Below are positions 1-4,710 of a stretch of 5,105 bases of DNA, in pieces. The DNA is taken from positions 1-5,105 of the forward strand of contig BNWE01000098.1 of NCBI GenBank assembly GCA_025998595.1. The letters are read 5' to 3'. Source of the DNA: Alphaproteobacteria bacterium. Lineage in GTDB: Bacteria; Pseudomonadota; Alphaproteobacteria; UBA3830. Each line of letters starts with the position of its first letter. Positions within the stretch are counted from its first letter, which is position 1. The translations under genes and the position numbers were made by a program. Below the pieces are notes generated by a model. It made no database searches, had not been told where the DNA came from, and saw nothing but the letters and a program-made list of their open reading frames with translations.

Positions 1-85
1 ATAGTTGATGCTTCTTTAGTTCATCATTTAATTCTTTGCAAAAATCATCAACAAAGCAGAACAATTCTGTGATATCATGTCTCAT
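1..85 (-). CDS. Transposase N-terminus, probably IS982 family (partial, runs off the left edge)
   Basis: Reading leftwards from an ATG at 85-83 the frame stays open for 28 codons to the window edge. The peptide begins MRHDITELFCFVDDFCKEL. An (I/L)TELFC-x-(V/I)DDFC start is, from memory, typical of IS982-family transposases, whose DDE catalytic domain would lie outside the window. A Shine-Dalgarno-like AAGAGG (99-94 on the minus strand) sits 8 nt before the ATG and supports this start. A second ATG 7 nt downstream is out of frame. Only the first 28 residues are visible, so whether the transposase is intact is unknown, and another DDE family cannot be excluded. No insertion-sequence terminal repeat could be fixed in the upstream 100-150 bp. 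Confidence 0.6.
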   Translation of the reverse strand, partial: MRHDITELFCFVDDFCKELNDELKKHQL

Positions 86-126
86 GGCTAAAACCTCTTA
101 ATTTAATTTAAATAGATTTTAGCCAT
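84..126 (-). promoter_or_regulatory. Inverted repeat that can hide the transposase start codon
   Basis: ATGGCTAAAA at 84-93 and TTTTAGCCAT at 117-126 are perfect 10-bp inverted copies with a 23-nt loop. In a leftward transcript the loop would hold the AAGAGG ribosome site, and two of the three start-codon bases would fall in the stem. Hairpins of this kind are known from other insertion sequences (for example IS10 and IS50), where they block transposase translation from transcripts entering from outside. That function here is inferred. Because the loop is AT-rich and only 10 bp pair, the stem is of moderate strength. Confidence 0.45.
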
Positions 127-168
127 TTTTTCTCTGCTTTCAAGCGCTTTTAATCCATTATTCGCGTT

Positions 169-198
169 AATATAATCAACCTTCGTGTACGCGCTCAA
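169..198 (-). promoter_or_regulatory. Possible promoter for the left-edge transposase
   Basis: On the minus strand TTGAGC (198-193) is followed after 18 bp by TATATT (174-169), about 85 bp before the transposase start. The match to the sigma70 consensus is moderate and the spacer is one base longer than ideal. A transcript starting here would include both arms of the start-codon hairpin at 84-126. This is a consensus reading only. Confidence 0.3.
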
Positions 199-552
199 CA
201 ACAATAAGGATTATCGTATCAGAAAATAATTAAAAATCCGTAAACTGTTTTATAGAAAATTCACTGTGAAGTGTAGTTGTTAAAAAGGCAACTATATCTG
301 ACGCCTACTCCATCAATCTTTGTGAATATATTTTCTGAAATTCATGCATTCACGATCGCAGGGAATTAATGCGCTTTAAAGTTAGCTTTTCGGTAGCATG
401 CTAGAGCTGAGAAGCATTTTCGAGGGAGTTTACAAAAACCGAAATTCGATTTTTTCTCTCACAAGGATTTTGACAGCATAAGCTTTTATTGTTTTCTTAT
501 CAAATAACCACACCGAAAAAAAATTCAGGGAGACAACAGAAGAAAAAAGCAC
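199..552. other. Non-coding stretch between the transposase promoter and the vanW-type promoter
   Basis: No reading frame of useful length was seen on either strand. The stretch holds small dyads only: TTCAC-T-GTGAA at 260-270, a 6-bp stem TAGTTG/CAACTA at 274-294, and the perfect palindrome TAGCATGCTA at 394-403. An 11-codon frame (369-404) has AGGGA just ahead of its ATG, but nothing else supports it. A perfect -35-like TTGACA at 470-475 has no usable -10 at the right distance. One end of the IS copy at the left edge may lie in this stretch but could not be located. Confidence 0.5.
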
Positions 553-581
553 TTGACTTCTTGTCTCTGGTTGTGTATAAT
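553..581 (+). promoter_or_regulatory. Near-consensus sigma70-type promoter for the VanW-family gene
   Basis: TTGACT (553-558) and TATAAT (576-581) are separated by exactly 17 bp, so 11 of 12 consensus bases match at the optimal spacing. Transcription would begin around 588, giving a leader of roughly 64 nt before the ATG at 652. This is the best-matching promoter in the window and implies strong constitutive expression of the downstream gene unless a repressor acts. No operator was recognised. The leader has a weak GGAGC/GCTCC pairing (590-594 with 618-622) followed by CTTTTT, which might act as a weak attenuator. Confidence 0.75.
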
Positions 582-651
582 CAAATTATGGAGCCTTAGA
601 GAGACGCAAAAAATCCAGCTCCCTTTTTGGACGTAGAAAGGATAAACTCTA

Positions 652-1479
652 ATGAGTAGGAAACTTTTTTGTGAATTGCATCCTTATGCATATAAAATTA
701 GTTGGTTTAAAGAAACGTTAAAAAGATATTTTGTTGATTTGCTTTCAAACAACAAATTTTCAAAAATCAAATCTCAAGAAAAATTATCAATCATAATTAA
801 AACTCATAAATCGTTGATACGCAGAAAGCTTGGAAATGCCGAGCTGCAACTTCAAGAGAATAAAGCAAAAAATTTGGAATTGGCAACTCCAAAAGTAACA
901 GGCATTTTAATTAAGCCAGGCGAAACCTTTTCTTTTTGGCATTTGGTTGGCCATTGCACAAAGCGCAAAGGGTATTTGGAGGGGCTAAACATAAAAAAAC
1001 ATGCGCCAACACGTGGAACAGCTGGTGGAATGTGTCAATTTACAAATTTACTTCATTGGCTGGTATTACATAGTGATTTAGATATTGTAGAACACCATCA
1101 TCATAACGAATTTGATTTATTTCCTGACTATAATAGAACTATTCCTTTTGGAACAGGAACGAGTATTGTTTATAATTATTTAGACTATCGTTTTAAAAAC
1201 AATACAGACAACATATACCAGATTATAGTTTGGACAGACGAGGAATATTTAAATGGCGAACTGCGAGCCGAAAAAAGCATAGAAATTAAACCTCATATTA
1301 TAGAAACAGAAAGTTACTTCTATGAAAAAAATGAAAAATTTTATAGGCATAATAAAATTTTCAGAAAATTAATTGACAAACGAACAGGAGCCATATTAAG
1401 CGAGTATTTGTTATTGGAAAACAATGCATTAGTTTGTTACGATTCCGATTTGATAGACAAAGAAAGAATAAGGAAATAA
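652..1479 (+). CDS. VanW-family protein (orphan)
   Basis: This 275-residue protein has the VanW core. PGETFSFW is at residues 89-96, followed by a VGHCTKRKGY segment at 99-108. GGMCQFTNLLHW is at 125-136, and a His-rich turn HHHHNE at 148-153 sits where the family has its ERH-type motif. Length and the PGETFSFW/GGMCQ pair match, from memory, the compact VanW of enterococcal VanB-type clusters rather than the larger surface proteins that carry this domain. The biochemical role of VanW is unknown, and it is an accessory gene in those clusters. None of the resistance genes (vanH/B/X/Y, vanR/S) is present, so vancomycin resistance cannot be inferred. No signal peptide or membrane segment is evident. 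The ATG follows AAAGGA (637-642) by 9 nt and a strong promoter. G+C counted over 780 nt is about 31%, well below the roughly 40-43% of the other genes, which suggests horizontal acquisition. Confidence 0.88.
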   Translation: MSRKLFCELHPYAYKISWFKETLKRYFVDLLSNNKFSKIKSQEKLSIIIKTHKSLIRRKLGNAELQLQENKAKNLELATPKVTGILIKPGETFSFWHLVGHCTKRKGYLEGLNIKKHAPTRGTAGGMCQFTNLLHWLVLHSDLDIVEHHHHNEFDLFPDYNRTIPFGTGTSIVYNYLDYRFKNNTDNIYQIIVWTDEEYLNGELRAEKSIEIKPHIIETESYFYEKNEKFYRHNKIFRKLIDKRTGAILSEYLLLENNALVCYDSDLIDKERIRK

Positions 1480-1716
1480 TGCAAAAGAAACTTCATGCAT
1501 AGGCATAGGGATTTCATAAAATTTTATAGATATATCTTGAGCACTTTCAAGCATTGACATTTCATGCCGCAAACTTGTGTGACATGAAAATGCAAAAAGA
1601 ACGACCAAAATAAATTTTACGAAACGCTATGCTATTCGCTTCCTGATCTCGACGATGCCAACGTTGCGCTCTACTGTCAAATTTTGATCTATCATTCTCA
1701 TTCCACTCGCCAACCA

Positions 1717-1836
1717 TCTCCATTCTCCAAACCTGTTTTGTCTGATTCGCAATTGCCTCAAAAATGTTCTTGATTTTCAACAAATTACAGCGCGTGCTTC
1801 ATGATTCTCCAGACACGCGATTTTGGAGAATGGAGA
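1717..1836. repeat. 15-bp perfect inverted repeat with a competing inner hairpin
   Basis: TCTCCATTCTCCAAA (1717-1731) and TTTGGAGAATGGAGA (1822-1836) are perfect 15-bp inverted copies, 90 bp apart. A third copy of the core, ATTCTCCA, lies at 1804-1811 and can pair with the same right arm (1824-1831), giving an 8-bp stem with a 12-nt loop. The two pairings exclude each other. No terminator-like T run follows on either strand. The repeat might be a remnant of a mobile element, a protein-binding site, or part of a structured RNA. Function unknown. Confidence 0.7.
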
Positions 1837-1887
1837 GAGAATTTTCGGATAAAAAAGGCGAAAGATGATAAAATACGCTTAAAACAA

Positions 1888-1977
1888 TAACCATGTTCAC
1901 ATTTAATTTTTTGCGTCTTGTAGCATCTCAAACTCCACTGTCAAAAAGTGGCAAAACCTAATTGATGAACATGGTTA
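1888..1977. repeat. 90-bp element with 12-bp perfect inverted ends and a nested stem
   Basis: TAACCATGTTCA (1888-1899) and TGAACATGGTTA (1966-1977) are perfect 12-bp inverted ends. Inside them, after unpaired stretches of exactly 9 nt on both sides, TTTTGC (1909-1914) pairs with GCAAAA (1951-1956). A small alternative hairpin CCACT/AGTGG (1935-1939 with 1947-1951) lies further in. The symmetrical layout looks like a fold-back repeat such as a small non-autonomous transposable element, or a structured RNA. No clear target-site duplication flanks it. It ends about 70 bp from the 3' end of the tRNA. Confidence 0.7.
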
Positions 1978-2046
1978 ATGTAATTTTTAAATTTATTTAA
2001 AGAACGTTTGTTTTAACAAAATAACGAAGCCAAATGCCACATAGCC

Positions 2047-2136
2047 TGGCGGAGAGAGGGAGATTCGAACTCCCGGTACGGTTGTCCGTACAACGGTTTT
2101 CGAGACCGCCACGATCGACCACTCTGTCATCTCTCC
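2047..2136 (-). tRNA. tRNA-Ser (anticodon CGA)
   Basis: Read on the minus strand, a complete class II tRNA is visible. The acceptor GGAGAGA (2136-2130) pairs with TCTCTCC (2057-2051), and the discriminator is G at 2050. The T arm is GGGAG-TTCGAAT-CTCCC. The long variable arm GTACGG/CCGTAC with an ACAA loop is typical of serine tRNA. The anticodon loop is CTCGAAA, with CGA at 2102-2100, reading UCG codons. The CCA end is encoded in the DNA (2049-2047). The gene looks intact and functional. Its 3' end faces the repeat-rich stretch to the left. tRNA 3' ends are common integration sites, but no second copy of that end was found in the window. Confidence 0.97.
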
Positions 2137-2178
2137 GATTTGCCTCGAACCTTGGTAGAGGAGGAGTCCCCTAATACG

Positions 2179-2207
2179 AATTTATTCTCCGTAGATAGCT
2201 TTGGCAA
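2179..2207 (-). promoter_or_regulatory. Possible promoter for tRNA-Ser
   Basis: On the minus strand TTGCCA (2207-2202) and TAAATT (2184-2179) are 17 bp apart, ending 43 bp before the mature tRNA 5' end at 2136. The -35 matches 5 of 6 consensus bases and the -10 only 4 of 6. The position suits a short 5' leader removed by RNase P. No better candidate was seen upstream. Confidence 0.35.
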
Positions 2208-2466
2208 AATCCTTCGTTTACAATGTGTTATGAATTCTCGTTAACCTTTTGGGTGTCTCGCTCCTCCAGTCGAACATCACGAAGTTAGAGAGTTTTAGAA
2301 AAGATGGTTGGCAAAGTGAAAGTTGTTGCTAACGGCGACCAAAAGGACTCACGAATCCAGCTCAAAAGTTTAGTCGCCAAAAACCATCAGCGAACCTTGA
2401 TGAAAGTTAGTCTATTTGCGCTTGAAATATTGTCCTTAGAAAAAACTACCGCTTTCAGCAAATGTG
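2208..2466. other. Intergenic stretch between the tRNA and rpn-type promoters
   Basis: No gene is firmly supported. A 56-codon plus-strand frame runs from an ATG at 2304 to a TAA at 2472-2474 that overlaps the -10 box of the next gene. Its only ribosome-site candidate is GAGAG, 11 nt upstream. The same stretch has nested dyads: GATGGTT (2303-2309) with AACCATC (2382-2388), and GGCGAC (2334-2339) with GTCGCC (2373-2378). These would let a transcript fold as one long interrupted stem. Either a tiny protein or a structured RNA is possible, and chance is not excluded. Confidence 0.35.
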
Positions 2467-2475
2467 TGATATAAT
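2467..2475 (+). promoter_or_regulatory. Extended -10 promoter of the Rpn-type gene
   Basis: TGATATAAT is a full extended -10 element: TG, one base, then the perfect TATAAT at 2470-2475. The -35 position 17 bp upstream (TACCGC, 2447-2452) is poor, as is usual for extended -10 promoters. Transcription would start near 2482, leaving a leader of only about 20 nt before the ATG at 2503. Confidence 0.65.
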
Positions 2476-2502
2476 CTAATCTATAGATAAGAGAAGCTGA
2501 TT

Positions 2503-3471
2503 ATGCGAAAAGTTAAAAATGCAGAAAATGTTGATTTATTATTGCCTCGATACGATTTTGTCTTCAAGGGCCTATTCGGGCGAGACGATCATAAGCAGAT
2601 GCTCATCAGTCTGCTGAATGCAATATTGGATGGCAATCCTTTTATTCAGGATATTACTCTCGAAAATACTGACATCACAAAGGATATGGAAGATGGCAAA
2701 AGTGTTCGACTAGATATTCGCGCAACAACTGACGACAAAACAAAAATACAAATCGAGATTCAGTGTCAAGATGAAGGGAATATCGTCAATCGCGCCGCTT
2801 TTGATCAATCTAAAATGTTGCCGGAAGAACTGCATGAAGGTGATGAATATGACTCTCTTCCGAATCTTATATCAATTTGGATTACCAATTATAACGAAAC
2901 TGACCGCAATTATCATACACATAAAATCAGGTTTATGTATGAAGAAGATCCGGCTGGGAATCCGGCAGCGTCGGCTAGCGATAAGTTTCGCATATTTATC
3001 ATCGAATTGAAAAAAATTGATGAGAAGCACGCGAAAATTTCCGATTTATTTTCGGTTTGGATGGCGTTTTTGAAAGCCCCACAAACAATTTCGCCGGAGT
3101 TTTTAACCATTAAGGAGGTGAAAGAAGCCATGGAAAGTCTTATACATTTGAGCCAAGATCCGGAAGCAAGACGCATATATAATCTGCGCCTAAAAGCACA
3201 AAATGATGCCATTAATGCTAGATCTCACGATATAAACAAAGCTAGAAGAGAAGGCGAAGCAAGAGGAGAAGCGAGAGGAGAAGCGAGAGGCGAAAGGAGA
3301 GGCATTGAAAAAGGCATTGAAAAAGGCATTGAAAAAGGCATTGAAAAAGGCAGAGCTGAAGGGATAAAAAAGACTGCTATTTCTATGTTGGCAGAAGGGG
3401 TGTCTATAGATATCGTCAGCAAATGCACGAAATTGTCAATCGATGAGATCAAGTCGCTGAAAAACGACTAA
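2503..3471 (+). CDS. Rpn family recombination-promoting nuclease / PD-(D/E)XK nuclease-family transposase
   Basis: This 322-residue protein opens with LLPRYDFVFKGLFG (13-26), the usual start of the Rpn/PDDEXK_2 fold. The nuclease core follows as RLDIRATTDDK (69-79) and IQIEIQ (82-87), giving candidate metal ligands D71 and E85 with the family's E-x-Q. A QSKMLPEELHEGDEYDSLP segment (102-120) corresponds to the conserved Y/QL..GEDY stretch. Residues 252-282 are four-residue repeats: three EARG, one ERRG, then GIEK from G267 on. The C-terminal block ISMLAEG (293-299) to LSIDEIKSL (311-319) is the common small terminal domain. Rpn proteins cut DNA and promote recA-independent recombination; some act as anti-phage toxins held in check by a C-terminal fragment made from an internal start. 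The ATG is close to the promoter and preceded by only a weak AGAGAAG. The key residues are intact. G+C is about 40%. Its stop overlaps that of the converging minus-strand gene. Confidence 0.9.
   Translation: MRKVKNAENVDLLLPRYDFVFKGLFGRDDHKQMLISLLNAILDGNPFIQDITLENTDITKDMEDGKSVRLDIRATTDDKTKIQIEIQCQDEGNIVNRAAFDQSKMLPEELHEGDEYDSLPNLISIWITNYNETDRNYHTHKIRFMYEEDPAGNPAASASDKFRIFIIELKKIDEKHAKISDLFSVWMAFLKAPQTISPEFLTIKEVKEAMESLIHLSQDPEARRIYNLRLKAQNDAINARSHDINKARREGEARGEARGEARGERRGIEKGIEKGIEKGIEKGRAEGIKKTAISMLAEGVSIDIVSKCTKLSIDEIKSLKND
3111..3121 (+). promoter_or_regulatory. Internal consensus Shine-Dalgarno inside the Rpn gene
   Basis: TAAGGAGGTGA is a perfect 11-nt complement of the usual bacterial 16S rRNA 3' tail. 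It lies inside the coding frame (codons for I203-K207) and leads to an in-frame ATG at 3130 (M210), 11 nt after the GGAGG core. It is far stronger than the ribosome site of the full-length gene. Its presence can partly be explained by the Lys-Glu-Val codons, which here all use G-ending forms (AAG GAG GTG). Confidence 0.65.
3130..3471 (+). CDS. Predicted internally started C-terminal Rpn product (RpnS-like antitoxin)
   Basis: The proposed product is the last 113 residues of the Rpn protein (M210 to D322), in the same frame. It would be translated from the ATG behind the internal Shine-Dalgarno at 3111-3121. It contains the four-residue repeat helix (EARG/GIEK units) and the small terminal domain, but none of the nuclease core. 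In described Rpn systems of Escherichia coli such short products dimerise through a helix that can hold four-residue repeats of variable number, and they block the full-length toxin. The match in layout is clear. That this copy is really translated and inhibitory is inference. It is longer than needed to cover the repeats alone; the next in-frame ATG (M295) would lose the repeats and has a poor ribosome site. Confidence 0.5.
   Translation: MESLIHLSQDPEARRIYNLRLKAQNDAINARSHDINKARREGEARGEARGEARGERRGIEKGIEKGIEKGIEKGRAEGIKKTAISMLAEGVSIDIVSKCTKLSIDEIKSLKND
3256..3351 (+). repeat. Two adjacent 12-bp tandem repeat arrays coding EARG and GIEK units
   Basis: Four 12-bp units of the form GAAGCGAGAGGA lie end to end at 3256-3303. 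The first has one base change, the third ends in C, and the fourth is more diverged. They overlap by 3 bp into four perfect copies of GGCATTGAAAAA (3301-3348), with a further GGC at 3349-3351. Each unit is four codons, so gain or loss of units keeps the frame. The protein result is a charged helix of Glu/Arg then Glu/Lys repeats with a Gly every fourth residue. Perfect identity of the second array points to recent expansion by slippage or unequal recombination. Confidence 0.9.
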
Positions 3472-3893
3472 AACCCCATCATTTTTTCCTGCTTTTCCCA
3501 AATATGGGAGAATGGTTTTCGTACTAGATCCCTCAACAGCAGGTGCTTTGGGTGTTTTCCATCAAGGATTGCTTCTTTGATTTTGGGACTGAGTAAGTTT
3601 AGTTTCAACACCTGTTGAACGTAGCGTTTTGAAAATTTGTTTTGTTTGCAAAACATTTCTAAATCACCATCAAGTTGTTCGTAGATAATTTTCTCCCATG
3701 AATACGCTTTTATAAGTCCATTGATTAGCGTTTCGTCGGCCTCTTCCTTTTCTGCCGAATATGTTTTGCTCAGAATTTTTCCCTTGTGTGAGCCGCGTTT
3801 AACGATTTTCAATGGAATAAAAACATTTTCTATGAGTTGAGACTGCTCTGCGGCAGCCTCATCAACCGTTGCAATTGTAGCATTTATGGTCAT
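3468..3893 (-). CDS. Recombinase-associated protein with C-terminal ILDG..P and W-x-x-Q motifs
   Basis: From the ATG at 3893 this encodes 141 residues. The start is one base after the recombinase stop (TAA at 3897-3895, giving TAAAATG), and AGGTG lies 6 nt before it. A GTG at 3902 in the same frame would add three residues but has less support. The sequence runs FIPLKIVKRG near the start, then DETLINGLIKAYSW, a probable helix-turn-helix MFCKQNKFSKRYVQQVLKLN, then AILDGKHP, LLLRDL and IWEKQ at the end. From memory, the same order of motifs forms a tail domain fused to, or encoded directly after, large serine recombinases in alphaproteobacteria. It probably binds DNA and assists the recombinase, but no activity is established from the sequence. 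Tight spacing indicates translational coupling with the upstream gene. Confidence 0.72.
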   Translation of the reverse strand: MTINATIATVDEAAAEQSQLIENVFIPLKIVKRGSHKGKILSKTYSAEKEEADETLINGLIKAYSWEKIIYEQLDGDLEMFCKQNKFSKRYVQQVLKLNLLSPKIKEAILDGKHPKHLLLRDLVRKPFSHIWEKQEKMMGF

Positions 3894-3894
3894 T

Positions 3895-4710
3895 TTATAC
3901 ACCTAATCCAAGCAGCAATGTATTGAATCCATCCATGTTCATCTGAATATTGAGGCCATCCTCCCTTAGTTCGATGAAATTGATCAACAAATTCATGATT
4001 CGCATCTGTTCCTGCGGATATAAATATGTCCACGTCTCGCTAAGTTTTTCCAATGATGATCGCAGTTGTTTTTCGTCAACAGCATTTTCATTTGCCAATT
4101 CCTGGATTTTCAACATAATTTCCGGTGACTTCAATTTCATCAAAACTTCTTCGACAACTTTTTCCTCTATTCCTTCCGCAGGAACATTCCTTACAGCCGA
4201 CTTACAGCTTTTGAAGCGTATATGATTATTGCAAGTGTAGTAGCGATATTTCAGGCCATTATTATTGCAAGCCGTGGGTCTCATAATTGCTCCACACACT
4301 CCGCACTTCAGAAGACCTTTCAGTGGATACGGGCTTGATCTTTTTCTCGGCATATTCCATTTGTTTTTTGAGAAAATTTCCTGCACTTTATTCCACGATT
4401 CTTCATCTACAATGGCTTCGTGCTGACCTTTATAAATTTCGCCTTTGTGGGTGACGTAGCCTTTGTAGTACGGATTTTCGAGGATTCGTCGTATGGCTTT
4501 GCGGTCATACAATTTCTCGCCTTTGTTTTTGCCTTTATCCTGAGGGCGTGGCTTGGAACGACATCCTTTGCGATTCAGTTCGTCGGCAATTAATGTGCAC
4601 GATTCTGTTTCGATGAATCTCTCATATATAAGCTTTACAACTACCGCTTCCTCTTCATTTATCAGCAATTTTCGCTCTTTGATGTCGTAGCCCAGCAGTG
4701 GATGGCCCAT
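3895..4710 (-). CDS. Large serine recombinase, C-terminal part (catalytic domain lost to IS30 insertion)
   Basis: The 271-residue frame begins at MGHPLLGYD, a motif that lies inside the family sequence just after the catalytic domain. The Recombinase domain follows (about 7-110, with NPYYKGYVTHKGEIYKGQHE at 79-98 and AIVDEESW at 99-106). Next is a zinc ribbon with C136-x-x-C139 and C160/C169, then a terminal helical region with FIELREDG (245-252). Intact members carry about 150 further N-terminal residues with the nucleophilic serine; these are absent. An in-frame TGA (4713-4711) stands directly before the ATG, and beyond it is IS30-type DNA. The fragment can bind DNA at most and cannot catalyse strand exchange, so it is best regarded as a pseudogene remnant. 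The ATG is probably fortuitous. It is followed one base later by the ATG of its partner gene. Confidence 0.85.
   Translation of the reverse strand: MGHPLLGYDIKERKLLINEEEAVVVKLIYERFIETESCTLIADELNRKGCRSKPRPQDKGKNKGEKLYDRKAIRRILENPYYKGYVTHKGEIYKGQHEAIVDEESWNKVQEIFSKNKWNMPRKRSSPYPLKGLLKCGVCGAIMRPTACNNNGLKYRYYTCNNHIRFKSCKSAVRNVPAEGIEEKVVEEVLMKLKSPEIMLKIQELANENAVDEKQLRSSLEKLSETWTYLYPQEQMRIMNLLINFIELREDGLNIQMNMDGFNTLLLGLGV

Larger units (their letters stand above)
1480..2046. other. Gene-poor stretch between the VanW gene and the tRNA
   Basis: No gene is supported in this 567-bp stretch. A 73-codon minus-strand frame (1783-1562) starts only at TTG and has no ribosome site, and a 43-codon frame (1560-1429) runs antisense into the VanW gene. 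Neither resembles a known protein. The stretch does carry two significant inverted repeats, listed separately (1717-1836 and 1888-1977), plus an AT palindrome ATAAAATTTTAT at 1516-1527. No convincing rho-independent terminator was found for either the VanW gene or the tRNA. Confidence 0.5.

Noticed and set aside
470..500. TTGACA at 470-475 as a promoter
   Set aside because: There is no acceptable -10 hexamer at 16-18 bp; the promoter at 553-581 is far better.
652..1479. Vancomycin resistance locus
   Set aside because: Only a VanW-type gene is present; the ligase, dehydrogenase, dipeptidase and two-component genes that give resistance are absent.
341..1500. 9-bp direct repeat TTCATGCAT at 341-349 and 1492-1500 flanking the VanW gene
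   Set aside because: A 9-bp match over this distance is expected by chance in AT-rich DNA, and no inverted ends accompany it, so it is not claimed as a target duplication.
1516..1527. Palindrome ATAAAATTTTAT after the VanW gene as a terminator
   Set aside because: It contains only A and T, has no loop and no following T tract, so it does not have the form of a rho-independent terminator.
1429..1560. 43-codon minus-strand frame starting MSMLESAQDIS
   Set aside because: It runs antisense into the 3' end of the VanW gene, lacks a clear ribosome site and resembles nothing I recognise.
1562..1783. 73-codon minus-strand frame upstream of the tRNA
   Set aside because: It starts only at TTG with no ribosome site, has no recognisable domain, and overlaps a large inverted repeat. 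It is more likely chance or remnant than a gene.
1709..2312. 11-bp inverted match GCCAACCATCT (1709-1719) with AGATGGTTGGC (2302-2312) on both sides of the tRNA
   Set aside because: Several 11-bp matches are expected by chance in a window this long, and the similarity does not extend cleanly beyond it.
2913..3212. Long frames on the minus strand and in frame +2 inside the Rpn gene
   Set aside because: They are shadows of a well-supported coding frame and show no family features. The minus-strand frame over 3225-3452 is simply the repeat array read backwards.
3256..3351. CRISPR-like array
   Set aside because: The 12-bp units are directly adjacent without spacers and lie in frame inside a coding sequence.
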